Of a DNA stretch of 64,000 nucleotides, positions 10,705 through 22,426 are shown one piece after another (position 1 is the first letter of the stretch; each line of letters starts with the position of its first letter). Under the pieces are notes generated by a model. That model did not search any database. It saw only the letters and a program-made list of their open reading frames with translations, and was not told the origin of the DNA. This stretch comes from Pacificoceanicola onchidii (GTDB lineage Bacteria > Pseudomonadota > Alphaproteobacteria > Rhodobacterales > Rhodobacteraceae), in contig NZ_SRXY01000002.1 of the NCBI RefSeq assembly GCF_004804335.1, forward strand, positions 562,666 to 626,665, read 5' to 3'. A program made the translations under genes and the position numbers.

Positions 10705-11375
10705 AACCCGCCCAGCCGCATGCCCACGCCGTGCACCGTCTCCAGTGCCTCGGGCGCGCCAGCTTCGCTCAGCTTGCGCCGCAGGTTGCGCAAATGGCTA
10801 TCAAGCGTGCGATCCGAAACCGGGCTACGCGCGCCCCAATGCGCTTCGATCAATTGCCTGCGCGAGCGCACCTGCCCCGGATGCCGCACCAGGTGGTCCA
10901 GCAGCGTAAACTCCGTCGAAGTGAGCGCAATCTCCGCCTCGCCAACCCAGACCCGATGCGCCGCCCGGTCAAGGCGCAGGTCGCCATGCCGCGCCTCGCT
11001 GCCCTGCCCCCGGCCATGGGTGCGCTTGAGGATCGCCCGCACCCGCGCCACCAACTCGCGCGGGCTGAAGGGTTTGGTCACATAGTCGTCCGCGCCAAGT
11101 TCCAGCCCAACAATCCGGTCTATTTCATCGTCGCGGGCGGTCAGGAAGAGGATAGGCACCTCGGAACTGGCCCTGATCCGGCGGCAGACCTCGAACCCGT
11201 CCATCTCCGGCAGTCCAATGTCGAGCACGATCAGATCCGGCGCGTCCCGGCCCGCCTGGGTGAGCGCGCTCTGCCCGTCTGCGGCGGTGATCACCGTGTA
11301 ATCCGCCCGCTCCAGCGCCATGCGCACCAGCTCTCGCAGGCGGGGGTCGTCATCGACCAGAAGGATTTTCATCAT
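10701..11375 (-). CDS. OmpR/PhoB-family response regulator
   Basis: 224 aa from ATG 11375, chosen because GGGGAGG precedes it; the in-frame extension to 11405 lacks conservation. The N-terminal receiver has the acidic pocket (LLVDDDP), phospho-acceptor in LIVLDIGLPEMDG, TAR and K in DDYVTKPFSP. The C-terminal winged-helix domain has the recognition region ALTSTEFTLLDHLVRHPGQV and DRTLDSHLRNLRRKL. It is encoded directly upstream of, and overlapping, its cognate kinase. The architecture resembles CreB/CreC, but I would not assign that name on this evidence. Confidence 0.92.
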   Translation of the reverse strand: MMKILLVDDDPRLRELVRMALERADYTVITAADGQSALTQAGRDAPDLIVLDIGLPEMDGFEVCRRIRASSEVPILFLTARDDEIDRIVGLELGADDYVTKPFSPRELVARVRAILKRTHGRGQGSEARHGDLRLDRAAHRVWVGEAEIALTSTEFTLLDHLVRHPGQVRSRRQLIEAHWGARSPVSDRTLDSHLRNLRRKLSEAGAPEALETVHGVGMRLGGL

Positions 11376-11394
11376 CTCTACGCCTCCCCGCTTG

Positions 11395-12918
11395 TTATCG
11401 CGCAACCCGCCACGCGCGGAAAGTCCAATCCCACCAGCCGTCCCACGCAGGCGCGTATTCGGCGCGGCAATGGCGATAGGAAACCGCCCGCGCGATGTCC
11501 TCGTTGCCTTCCATGGCCTTGGTCAGCGCATCGTTTGCCATCGGCCCGAGGTTGCAGACGTAAGAGATATCCAGTTCTTCCACCGAGGCCACCGGCCGCG
11601 ACAATTGCTGCTCTGCGACGATCTCCGCGAAGTTGATGAAACAGGCCGCATAGACCGTCATCAAGCCCAGTCCCAGGAGCCGCAGCGACAACCAGCCGTT
11701 GTCGCGCTGCCCCATGATCTGCCAGCCGATCAGCCCCAGACCCGCCGCAACTAGCGCCATCCAGACAAAGGCATGCAGCCGCAGATAGGTCAGCCCGTAG
11801 GCCTCCACATAAAGCTCCAGCCGCAACGCCGAGGAGGCGCACAGCGCGACGTTCTGCGCGAGCCAGAGCATCAGCAGCGGCATCAGGGCGCTGTTTTCAT
11901 GGGCAAAAGGGCGCGCCATCAGGGCGAACACCCCGGCCAGCATCGCCGTCGCCACCAGCGGATAGGCCCCGCGGTGCGCATATTCGGCATAGCTCATGCC
12001 ATCCGGCAATCCCGCGCCGCCGACAAAGATCGTCAGGTCCATCAGCGTCTGCACGCCAAGGATCCCGTTGAACACCCAGAGCGCCCGCAAGACAGAGCCA
12101 GCGTTGACCCCAAGCCCCGCCGACCCGGCGGGCACTTTCGGCATGGAAAGCGTCGCCGGGCTGGCGGTGAGCAACGGCCAAAGCAGCAGCCCCAATCCGG
12201 TCCAGAAAACCGCGCGCCCGATCAGATCGCCGGAGACATCAAACGTTGTGATCTGGGTCAGGCGCAGTTCCAGCACAGGGTTCGCCTCGACCATCAGGCT
12301 CAACAGGATCAACCCGCCGCCCACGGGCATGGCCCAGTTGCGCAAAGCCGCGCGCATCACGCCCGCTTCGGGTTTTGGCAGCAGACCCGCCTCGCTCTGC
12401 CCGGCCCGCGCCACGGCCTTCAAACCTGCCACCAGCGGGGCAAATGGCGCGCCGAAAAGGCTCAGGAACAGCCGGAGCGCCTGTCCGCCCACCGCGCCGG
12501 GCGCGGTTCCTTCGGGCCAACGCAGCAAGGCCAGAGCCGTCAGAAGCCCGGCCATCAGGAACAGAACCGACAGGAATTGCACATGGGCGATCACCGGCAG
12601 GCTCCCCATCGCACAGATCAGCACCGGCAATTTCCAATCCCGCCGCGCCTTGTCCAGACCGAGGAACCCCGCCAGCACAGCCCAGGCATAGAGCGCCAGC
12701 GACAGCCCCGCGTCCCTTTCCCAGAACAGCAGGTCCGCCAGCAGAACAAGCGCCAGCAGCACCAGCAAGAGCCGCTGTGGCAGGCGCTCCAAGAGGGATT
12801 TTCCCGAGGCCTGAGCCGGGGCCGCGCCGTCCGGCACGCCCGCCCCCTCTTCGCTCATCAGCCACCATCCGTCACGCGCCAAGGCACGCGGCACGCCGCG
12901 CAGGGTCAAACTGTCCAT
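11395..12918 (-). CDS. DUF4173 multi-pass membrane protein
   Basis: 507 aa with about a dozen hydrophobic segments starting near residue 46 and the DUF4173 signature GMSYAEYAHRGAYPLVA (about 325-341). The hydrophilic C-terminal 70 residues carry two cysteines (SYVCNLGP and YRHCRAEY) and a Trp-rich end. The start at 12918 has a GAGGG site; ATG 12858 is an alternative. It ends 19 nt before the response regulator start, so DUF4173, regulator and kinase form one operon. Function unknown; the context suggests an envelope protein linked to the two-component system. Confidence 0.75.
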   Translation of the reverse strand: MDSLTLRGVPRALARDGWWLMSEEGAGVPDGAAPAQASGKSLLERLPQRLLLVLLALVLLADLLFWERDAGLSLALYAWAVLAGFLGLDKARRDWKLPVLICAMGSLPVIAHVQFLSVLFLMAGLLTALALLRWPEGTAPGAVGGQALRLFLSLFGAPFAPLVAGLKAVARAGQSEAGLLPKPEAGVMRAALRNWAMPVGGGLILLSLMVEANPVLELRLTQITTFDVSGDLIGRAVFWTGLGLLLWPLLTASPATLSMPKVPAGSAGLGVNAGSVLRALWVFNGILGVQTLMDLTIFVGGAGLPDGMSYAEYAHRGAYPLVATAMLAGVFALMARPFAHENSALMPLLMLWLAQNVALCASSALRLELYVEAYGLTYLRLHAFVWMALVAAGLGLIGWQIMGQRDNGWLSLRLLGLGLMTVYAACFINFAEIVAEQQLSRPVASVEELDISYVCNLGPMANDALTKAMEGNEDIARAVSYRHCRAEYAPAWDGWWDWTFRAWRVAR

Positions 12919-13022
12919 GAGGGTCCCTCGTCTTTTTGGTTTTCCTATGAGGCGACCCTCGCAGGAAAACCGGTCAGACAGGGTGCATGACCTGTGCAGA
13001 AAATGTGCAGGCGGGCAAAGCC

Positions 13023-13448
13023 TTACCGAATGACAAACACCGACTGGTTGGCATGGCGCACCACCCGCGCCGCGTTCGGGCCAACAAGGTAATCACGCAA
13101 CTCAGGACGGTGCGCGCCCACCACGATGGCATCCGCGCCAATCTCATTCGCGGTGCGAATGATCGTGTCGTAGATGTTGCCCTTGGCCACGTGCAGATCC
13201 GCCGCCGCGCCGTCTGGCAGGTTCTCGGCGGCCCAGCTTTTCAGTTGCGCCTCCGCCTCGTCCAGGATCTTCTGCGCAAGCTCCGGCCCCAGCGCCGCGC
13301 CGACCATGGCCATGCCACTGTCCGGCACCACGTTGAGCACATGCAGTTCCGCGTTGTTGACCTGCGCCAGCTGGCACGCCGCATCAAGCGTGCGGCGTTT
13401 GCCCTTGGACTGGTTCAGATCGACGGCGAGCAGGATTTTCTCAAACAT
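13023..13448 (-). CDS. UspA-family protein of a TRAP operon (TeaD-like position)
   Basis: 141 aa universal stress domain: FEKILLAVDLN at the N-terminus and VGAHRPELRDYLVGPNAARV near the end. The ATP-binding G-x2-G-x9-G motif is only partly kept (GAHR...GPNA), so nucleotide binding is uncertain. It follows the TRAP permease by 13 nt, on the same strand and with a GAGGAG site. In the Halomonas ectoine TRAP operon an equivalent protein, TeaD, binds ATP and modulates transport; a similar regulatory role is inferred here. Confidence 0.9.
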   Translation of the reverse strand: MFEKILLAVDLNQSKGKRRTLDAACQLAQVNNAELHVLNVVPDSGMAMVGAALGPELAQKILDEAEAQLKSWAAENLPDGAAADLHVAKGNIYDTIIRTANEIGADAIVVGAHRPELRDYLVGPNAARVVRHANQSVFVIR

Positions 13449-13461
13449 CAGGCACTCCTCC

Positions 13462-16095
13462 TCAGAAAGCCGGTTGCGTGGCGCGGCGGCGCTGGATCAG
13501 GACAATCCCGGCCAGAAGCAGCAGCGCGGGCAGGAAGAAGATCTCCTTCGGCATACGCTCGTTCTCGATCTCCGCCCGCTCCACATGCACCGGGGTGTCG
13601 CCGTAGTAGTCATACTCCAGCCCCAGCGTCTCAAACAGCGGCGTGCCCGGGAACGGCTCGTCGAGCAGCAGCTTGCCGTCTTCCTCGATCACCGAAAGCC
13701 CCTGCGCGGTCAGCGCAGCCTCGCCATCTCCGGCAACGCTCGGCACCACCACCGTGGTGCTGCGCGGCTCACCGGTGTCAAAGTCCGGCCCGGTCACGAT
13801 AAGCCTAACCGGCGCATCGTCCTCCGCAACACCGCTCATGGCTTCGATCACTGCAGAGCCCTCAGCCACCTGGTACTTGTCCGTCACCTGATCAAGCCAG
13901 AAGCCCGGCCGGAACAGGGTGAAGGCAATCACCAGAAGCACAACCGTCTCCCAGACCTTCGATTTCGCGATGAAATAGCCTTGCGTCGCTGCCGCAAAGA
14001 GCAGCATCGCCAAGAGCGCCACAAAGAAGACCATCACCGCCTTCATCGGCCCCACGTCGATCAGCAACAAATCGGTGTTGAAGATGAACAGGAACGGCAG
14101 CAGCGCGGTGCGGATGTCATAGGCAAAGCCCTGAATACCGGTCTTGATCGGATCCCCGCGCGAAATCGCCGCCGCCGCATAGGCCGCAAGGCCCACGGGT
14201 GGCGTGTCATCCGCCAAAATCCCGAAGTAGAACACGAACATATGCACCGCGATCAGCGGCACGATCAGCCCCGCCTGCGCGCCCACGGAGATGATCACCG
14301 GGGCCATCAGGGACGAAACCACGATGTAGTTCGCCGTGGTCGGCAGGCCCATCCCGAGGATCAGAGAGAGCACCGCCACGAGGATCAGCAGGATGATCAG
14401 GTTGCCACCGGAGATCACCTCGATCACCTGACCGATGACCTGATGCGCGCCGGTCAGCGAGATCGTCCCGACGATGATGCCCGCAGCACCGGTCGCAACG
14501 CCGATCCCGATCATGTTGCGCGCGCCAAGGATCAGCCCTTCGACAAAATCCCCCCAGCCCGCGCGCGCCTCTGCGCCCACGTTCTCACCCCGGAACATCG
14601 CTTTCAGCGGGCGGTGGGTGAGAGAGATGATGATCATGAAGATCGTTGCCCAGAAGGCAGACAAAGCAGGCGACAGACGGTCAAGGTTTTCCGTCCGCAC
14701 CATCAGATTCCACACAAGGATGAAGATCGGCAGCGAGAAGTAGAGCCCGCCAATCAGCGTCGGCGTCAGACGCGGCGCTTTCGGCGGAGCGTTGGGATCA
14801 TCGTCCACTTCCACCTCCGGCAGACCCGCCGCGATTTTCAGAAGGACGAGGTAGAGCACCGCCACCACGGCGACCGCCGCATAGATGCTGTCGCCCATGA
14901 CCGGATCAAGCACCGCGCGCAGGCCAACCATCAGGAAAGCACAGATCGCCAGTGTCAGGAAGCCGGACAGGAAGAGGATCAGGATCATCAGAACGCCGAT
15001 CTTCCGCCCCGGTTTCTCCAGCCCCTTGAGGCCCATCTTCAGGCTCTCAAGGTGCACGATATAGAGCAGCGCGATGTAGGAAATCACGGCAGGCAGGAAG
15101 GCGTGTTTGACCACGTCGATGTAGGGAATGTTGACGTATTCCACCATCAGGAAGGCCGCAGCCCCCATCACCGGCGGGGTCAGCTGGCCGTTGGTCGACG
15201 AGGCCACCTCAACCGCGCCCGCCTTCTCTGCAGGAAAGCCGATACGCTTCATCAGCGGGATGGTGAAGGTGCCGGTTGTCACCGTGTTGGCGATGGAAGA
15301 GCCCGAGATCATGCCGGTCATCATCGAGCTGAGAACGGAGGCCTTCGCCGGCCCGCCCCTGAGCGCGCCAAGCAAAGCGATGGCGACCTGAATGAACCAG
15401 TTGCCGCCCCCGGCCCGGTCCAGCAAAGCCCCGAACAGAACAAACAAGAAGATCATCGAGGTCGAAACCCCCAATGCCACGCCAAAGACCCCTTCGGTCT
15501 GCATCCAGTAGTGGCCCAGCGCCTTTGACAGCGAAGAACCGCCATAGTTGGTGATGTTCCGCGCCCACTCCGAATAGCCGCCGAAAAAGGCGAAAGCGAT
15601 GAAGATCGACGCGATAATCACCAGCGGCAGACCGAGCGAGCGGTAGACCGAAATCATCAGAACGACCATGCCGGTGGCCGACATGACAATATCCGTCGTG
15701 CTCCACAATCCGGGCCTGTCCGCAATCGAAAAGCGGAAGACCACCAGATAAAGACAGGCCGCCACGCCCAGCCCGGCGATCACCCAGTCATAGGCTGGAA
15801 TGCGGTCCTTCGGCGCGCTGGAGGTCAGCGGAAAGGCCAGCGTTGCCAAGAGGATAGCAAAGGCGAGGTGCACAAACCGGGCCTGCGCCACGATGTTGGC
15901 GAAAATGCTCATGCCGGTGGTCTCGGCCACCATGCCGGGAATGCGGCTGGCGATGTAGAGCTGGAAGAGCGACCAGGCGATACAGGTGCCTACGATCAGT
16001 TTGGCCTGCCAGGCTGCGGCCGGATTGCGCGCGCCGGTGTCCGCCTCGGCCACCATATCGTCGGCAGATTTTTCCATATCGGCTGTTTGTGTCAT
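13462..16095 (-). CDS. TRAP transporter fused 4TM/12TM permease (TAXI type) with DUF3394 tail
   Basis: 877 aa with numerous transmembrane helices: the small (about 35-200) and large TRAP subunits are fused, as is usual for TAXI systems. Conserved large-subunit loops are visible (SVLSSMMTGMISGSSIANTV, VEVASSTNGQLTPPVMGAAA, LGMGLPTTANYIV, LADDTPPVGLAAYAAAAI). The final 150 residues form a soluble DUF3394-like extension followed by a last helix and the basic end QRRRAT. It imports an unknown, probably organic-acid solute using an ion gradient, together with the TAXI binding protein encoded upstream. The AGGGGGT ribosome site supports ATG 16095. Confidence 0.95.
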   Translation of the reverse strand: MTQTADMEKSADDMVAEADTGARNPAAAWQAKLIVGTCIAWSLFQLYIASRIPGMVAETTGMSIFANIVAQARFVHLAFAILLATLAFPLTSSAPKDRIPAYDWVIAGLGVAACLYLVVFRFSIADRPGLWSTTDIVMSATGMVVLMISVYRSLGLPLVIIASIFIAFAFFGGYSEWARNITNYGGSSLSKALGHYWMQTEGVFGVALGVSTSMIFLFVLFGALLDRAGGGNWFIQVAIALLGALRGGPAKASVLSSMMTGMISGSSIANTVTTGTFTIPLMKRIGFPAEKAGAVEVASSTNGQLTPPVMGAAAFLMVEYVNIPYIDVVKHAFLPAVISYIALLYIVHLESLKMGLKGLEKPGRKIGVLMILILFLSGFLTLAICAFLMVGLRAVLDPVMGDSIYAAVAVVAVLYLVLLKIAAGLPEVEVDDDPNAPPKAPRLTPTLIGGLYFSLPIFILVWNLMVRTENLDRLSPALSAFWATIFMIIISLTHRPLKAMFRGENVGAEARAGWGDFVEGLILGARNMIGIGVATGAAGIIVGTISLTGAHQVIGQVIEVISGGNLIILLILVAVLSLILGMGLPTTANYIVVSSLMAPVIISVGAQAGLIVPLIAVHMFVFYFGILADDTPPVGLAAYAAAAISRGDPIKTGIQGFAYDIRTALLPFLFIFNTDLLLIDVGPMKAVMVFFVALLAMLLFAAATQGYFIAKSKVWETVVLLVIAFTLFRPGFWLDQVTDKYQVAEGSAVIEAMSGVAEDDAPVRLIVTGPDFDTGEPRSTTVVVPSVAGDGEAALTAQGLSVIEEDGKLLLDEPFPGTPLFETLGLEYDYYGDTPVHVERAEIENERMPKEIFFLPALLLLAGIVLIQRRRATQPAF

Positions 16096-16141
16096 GTCAT
16101 ACCCCCTGTCGCGCGCTCAACCCGGCCTGACCGGAGCGCCC

Positions 16142-16184
16142 AAAACTCGCCTGCGAGTTTTGCAAATGTTTTCAAAAACATTTG
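16142..16184 (-). terminator. Two tandem intercistronic hairpins between TAXI binding protein and permease
   Basis: Hairpin one has a perfect 9-bp stem AAAACTCGC/GCGAGTTTT at 16142-16150 and 16153-16161. Hairpin two has a perfect 10-bp stem CAAATGTTTT/AAAACATTTG at 16163-16172 and 16175-16184. Both loops are two bases. They fall between the binding-protein stop (16238) and the permease start (16095) on the same transcript, where partial termination or RNA protection would raise binding-protein expression over permease expression. Confidence 0.6.
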
Positions 16185-16237
16185 GCCTCAAAACCAAAAC
16201 GCGGCGGCAAGTTTCCATGCCGCCGCGCCAAACCTGA

Positions 16238-17200
16238 TCAGTCCATCAGGCCCAGTTCTTTATACGCCTTCTCTGCGCCCGGGTGCAGCGGGGCGGACAG
16301 GCCGTCCTTGACCATCTGCGCCGGGTCGAGGTTGGCGAACGCCGGGTGCAGCTGCTTGAAGTCGTCGATGTTTTCCATCACGCCTTTGGCCACCACGTAA
16401 ACCACGTCGTCAGACAGCGTCGCCGTGGTCACGAAGGTCGCGCCCACACCGAAGGTGGTCACATCGTCCGGGTTGCCGTCATACATGCCGCCCGGGATCG
16501 TCGCCACGCGGTAGTAGGGGTTGTCCGCCACCAGCTTTTCAACCGGCGCGCCGACCACGTCCACGAGCTTCACGTCACAGGTGGTGGAGGCTTCCTTGAT
16601 CGCCGCCGCCGGGTGACCGATGGTGTAGATCATCGCGTCAATGTTGCCGTCGCAGAGCTGCGTCGCCATTTCCGAGCCTTTGTACTCGGTCGCCAGGGCG
16701 AAATCGTCCATGCCGATGCCGTAGGCGTCCATGACCACTTCCATGGTCGCGCGCTGACCGGACCCGGCGTTGCCGACGTTCACGCGCTTGCCCTTGAGGT
16801 CTTCGAACTTGGCCACGTCGCTGTCAGAGCGCACGATCAGCGTAAACGGCTCCGCGTGTACGGAGAATACCGCGCGCAGATCCGGGAACGCCGCATCGCC
16901 TTCGAATTTCGAGGTGCCGTTGTAGGCGTGGTACTGCCAGTCGGACTGTGCCACACCAAATTCCAGCTCACCGGCCTTGATGGTGTTGATGTTGTAGACA
17001 GACCCACCGGTGGATTCGACCGCGCAGCGGATGCCGTGCTCCTTGCGCGACTTGTTGACAAGACGGCAGATCGCACCACCTGTAGGGTAGTACACGCCGG
17101 TCACGCCGCCGGTGCCGATGGAGATGAACTCCTGGGCGGAGGCCGCGCCGCCAAATGCCATGCTGGCCGCAGCCGCGGCGCCGAGTACGAAATGTTTCAT
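16238..17200 (-). CDS. TAXI-family TRAP solute-binding protein
   Basis: 320 aa with a Sec signal peptide (cut after about residue 22, ASAQE). The TAXI family hallmark is clear: FISIGTGGVTGVYYPTGGAI at the start of the mature protein, then RCAVESTGGSVYNINTIKAGELEFGVAQSD and KRVNVGNAGSGQRATMEVV. It is a periplasmic binding protein delivering ligand to the fused permease encoded downstream. It is first in the operon and the GGGAGTAAATC ribosome site is good. TAXI members bind glutamate or other dicarboxylates, but many ligands are unknown. It is divergent from the aminotransferase at 17338 with 137 nt between starts. Confidence 0.93.
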   Translation of the reverse strand: MKHFVLGAAAAASMAFGGAASAQEFISIGTGGVTGVYYPTGGAICRLVNKSRKEHGIRCAVESTGGSVYNINTIKAGELEFGVAQSDWQYHAYNGTSKFEGDAAFPDLRAVFSVHAEPFTLIVRSDSDVAKFEDLKGKRVNVGNAGSGQRATMEVVMDAYGIGMDDFALATEYKGSEMATQLCDGNIDAMIYTIGHPAAAIKEASTTCDVKLVDVVGAPVEKLVADNPYYRVATIPGGMYDGNPDDVTTFGVGATFVTTATLSDDVVYVVAKGVMENIDDFKQLHPAFANLDPAQMVKDGLSAPLHPGAEKAYKELGLMD

Positions 17201-17337
17201 GATTTACTCCCTAGTGTTCACTCTTTTTTCGTTCGCGTCGTTTTCGACGTTGAGAGTCGGTTTTCGCAGTAGAACCGGGATTCGAACCTGTGGCAACCTT
17301 GGTTCAGAAGATTCTCCCCTGAAAAGAAGTTGACGTA

Positions 17338-18672
17338 ATGTCCACCAGCTCCTCACACGTCTTTCCGCGCAATTCCAAGGCCCCGCCGCCCATGGTCTCT
17401 CATGGCGATGGCCCTTATCTTGTTGACAAAAATGGCAAAAAATACTTCGATGGCTCCGGCGGTGCGGCGGTATCCTGCCTTGGACATTCCGATGAGGCGG
17501 TGACGGCGGCGATCCGGAGCCAGCTCGACACGCTCGCCTTTGCCCATACCGGCTTTTTCACATCCGAACCGGCCGAGGCGCTGGCGGACAAGCTGATCGC
17601 CCATGCCCCCGCCGGTCTGGACCGCGTCTACTTTGTCTCCGGCGGCTCGGAAGCGATGGAAGCGGCGCTCAAACTGGCCCGCCAATACGTGATCGAGATC
17701 GGCCAGCCCGAACGCACCCGCATCATCGCCCGCAAGCAGAGCTACCACGGCAACACGCTCGGCGCTCTGGCCACGGGCGGCAATGCCTGGCGGCGCGCGC
17801 CCTTTGCACCCTTGCTGATCGACGTCAGCCATGTCTCCCCCTGCTACGCCTATCGCGGGCAGGCGGCAGGCGAGAGCGAAGCGCAATACTGTGACCGGCT
17901 GATCGCCGAACTGGAGGATGAAATCGCCCGGCACGGCGCGGAAACCATCCTCGCCTTCGTGGCCGAACCTGTGGTCGGCGCAACCATGGGCGCGGTGCCG
18001 CCGGTCTCGGGCTATTACAAGCGCATCCGCGAGCTGTGCACCCGCCACGGCATCCTTCTGATCCTCGACGAGGTGATGTGTGGCATGGGTCGCACCGGCA
18101 CGCTCTTTGCCTGCGATCAGGACGGCGTCGCGCCGGACATCTGCGCCGTGGCCAAGGGGCTTGGCGCGGGCTACCAGCCGCTGGGCGCGATGCTCTGCTC
18201 CAAGACCATCCACGACGCCATCGAACAGGGTTCCGGCTTTTTCCAGCATGGCCACACTTACATCGGCCACCCCACCGCCTGCGCCGCCGGGCTTGCGGTC
18301 CTGCAACGGCTGGTCGATGACGATCTCGTCTCCCGCGTAAACCCGATGGGCGCGGGCCTGTGCGAACGGCTCACCGCGCGGTTTGGGCAGCACCCGAACG
18401 TTGGCGACATTCGCGGGCGCGGACTGTTCCTCGGGCTGGAGCTTGTGGCGGACCGCGAGACCAAGGCCCCTCTGGACCCGTCCCTCAAAACCCACGCCAA
18501 ACTGAAGAAAGCCGCCTTCGAGGCCGGTCTGATCTGCTACCCGATGGGCGGCACCATCGACGGCAAATCCGGCGACCACATTCTGCTCGCCCCGCCGTTC
18601 ATCATGACAGAGAGCCACGCGGATGAGATCACCGAAAAGCTGGGCGCGGCCTTTGAGGCGGTCGGGCTCTAG
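17338..18672 (+). CDS. Class III PLP-dependent aminotransferase
   Basis: 444 aa, cytoplasmic. PLP signatures are the phosphate-binding turn VSGGSEAMEAALKLAR (100-115), SYHGNTLGAL (135-144), LILDEVMCGMGRTG with D244 and the Schiff-base lysine K273 in AVAKGLGAGYQPLGA. It transfers an omega-amino group from an amine or omega-amino acid to a keto acid; substrate preference is not evident. It is transcribed away from the TAXI-TRAP system, so the transported compound could be its substrate or a derived amine. That link is inference. Confidence 0.92.
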   Translation: MSTSSSHVFPRNSKAPPPMVSHGDGPYLVDKNGKKYFDGSGGAAVSCLGHSDEAVTAAIRSQLDTLAFAHTGFFTSEPAEALADKLIAHAPAGLDRVYFVSGGSEAMEAALKLARQYVIEIGQPERTRIIARKQSYHGNTLGALATGGNAWRRAPFAPLLIDVSHVSPCYAYRGQAAGESEAQYCDRLIAELEDEIARHGAETILAFVAEPVVGATMGAVPPVSGYYKRIRELCTRHGILLILDEVMCGMGRTGTLFACDQDGVAPDICAVAKGLGAGYQPLGAMLCSKTIHDAIEQGSGFFQHGHTYIGHPTACAAGLAVLQRLVDDDLVSRVNPMGAGLCERLTARFGQHPNVGDIRGRGLFLGLELVADRETKAPLDPSLKTHAKLKKAAFEAGLICYPMGGTIDGKSGDHILLAPPFIMTESHADEITEKLGAAFEAVGL

Positions 18673-18694
18673 GCACGGCCTCTATAGAAAAAAG

Positions 18695-18719
18695 GGCCGC
18701 GCAGCATAGCTGCGCGGCC
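18695..18719 (-). terminator. Rho-independent terminator of the methylmalonyl-CoA mutase transcript
   Basis: A perfect 11-bp stem GGCCGCGCAGC/GCTGCGCGGCC with a 3-nt loop. On the minus strand it is followed by CCCTTTTTTC, a proper U tract, so it terminates transcription arriving from the mutase. On the plus strand it may also stop the aminotransferase message, though without a U tract. Confidence 0.85.
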
Positions 18720-18751
18720 ACCGGTCGGATCGCATTTGAGATCCGAAACCC

Positions 18752-20884
<2,133 letters not shown>

Positions 20885-21948
20885 GTCGATATCCTCTCTT
20901 ATCAAGCCCGGCGATCAGCGTTTTCGCCGTTTTCGCGGGCTCTGGGTCCTCTGTCAGTCGGGCAAGACCATCCGCCCCGGCACGCAGCCAGAACAGATCG
21001 TCCGCATAAGCCTCGCGCAGCCGCGCGGCCTCATCTTCGGTAAACGGGTGCCAGCGGCCGGTGCCCATGGGCAGACGCCCCGGATCCTCGCCGCGTTCTT
21101 CCAGCATGCGCCGCAGGTGCGGCAGGGTCGGACGGGCGTTCAGGCGCAGGTCTTCCACAGGGCGGGAGAGCGGCCAGTTTGAGCCCGTCACCTCCCGAAA
21201 CATCAGGTCCGGACGGCCACTGTTGCGCTCGAAAGGCGAGACCACGATCTCCGTCTCCGGGCAGGCACAGCCCAGCTCGGTGATCACATGCCGCCATGTC
21301 CGTGCGCCACCCGCAATGGCCTTGAGCCGGGACGGATCGGGCAGGCTTGCGCCGCGCGGGATCAGGAACGCCATGACCGAGGCCCACCATTGATCAAGGC
21401 TGCGCACCCGCAGAACCACGCGCCGCACCGGCGCAAAGGCCGCGTTCAGCCGGGCGATGCGCATACCGGCATCGGGATAGAGCTCTTCCGCCCGCAGACA
21501 ACAGCGCGGCGTGCCGAGCATATTCTCATCCGACACGATCAGTGTCTCGACCCCGCGCCCCGCTGTGCTTTGCAGGTTCAAGCGCACACGTCCGTTTCCG
21601 CGCCGCGCCTGCGCCGCGCTCAGCGGCTCATCGGGGATGCCATGCAGCAGCCCTTTGCGCGTGCGCCCCGGACCCCAGTACCCGATCCCATGCCGCGCCA
21701 ATGCCCCGGCGTGGTCGCGCAGGAAATGCTGAAAACTGGTGGAGCCGGTCCGATGGGCTCCGATATGCAAAATGACGTCCATGGGCAAACCGCCGCGCCG
21801 CGCGTGCCGAACCCCCATGATCCGGCCTCTGCGCCAGCGCGGGCTACAAAGCCACGGGCGCGTCACGATCCGGTTAACGTTAAAATTTTCGTGGTCAGCG
21901 GTGGGCTGGGGCTGTGCAGAGACCCTGCGCCACCCTATATCTGACAGT

Positions 21949-22425
21949 ATGAAAGCCTTGCTGCAAATCGCCTTTTCGGCGCTGACACTGGCGCTGGCGA
22001 CCTCCGGAGCGCTGCGCGCCGCCGAAGATGCCCTGCCCGACCCGCCTGTTTTGAGCGCGGAAGAGACCGCGCTGGACGATTGGATCTGGCAGAAACGTCC
22101 GGTTCTGGTGTTCGCGGACAACCCCGCCGATCCGCGGTTCATAGAACAGATGGAGCTGATCGAAGAGCGCATGGATGCGCTTGTGCTGCGCGATGTTGTG
22201 GTGATCACCGATACAGATCCGGCAGCCCGCACGGACATCCGCCGCAAGCTGCGCCCGCGTGGCTTCATGCTGGTGGTGCTGGCCAAGGATGGCACAATCG
22301 TCATCCGCAAACCCGCCCCGTGGGACGTGCGCGAGATCAGCCGCTCCATCGACAAGCTGCCGCTGCGCCAGCAGGAAATCCGCGATCGCCGGGACGTTTT
22401 GCGGCGCGAAGCGGCCGCGCAATAA
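21949..22425 (+). CDS. DUF4174 domain protein, exported
   Basis: 158 aa. The start at 21949 gives a signal peptide (MKALLQIAFSALTLALAT... ALRA/AEDA). The mature part matches DUF4174: RPVLVFADNPADPRFIEQM, IEERMDALVLRDVVVITDTDP, then RPRGFMLVVLAKDGTIVIRK and PWDVREISRSIDKLPLRQQE. The family resembles a thioredoxin-like fold without the CxxC motif, and no cysteine is present in the mature part. Periplasmic role unknown. It is convergent with the lipoprotein gene, with one base between the stops. Confidence 0.8.
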   Translation: MKALLQIAFSALTLALATSGALRAAEDALPDPPVLSAEETALDDWIWQKRPVLVFADNPADPRFIEQMELIEERMDALVLRDVVVITDTDPAARTDIRRKLRPRGFMLVVLAKDGTIVIRKPAPWDVREISRSIDKLPLRQQEIRDRRDVLRREAAAQ

Positions 22426-22426
22426 C

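Noticed and set aside
13174..15528. A 784-codon plus-strand frame
   Set aside because: Antisense to the TRAP permease; composition rich in His, Arg and Gln without any motif.
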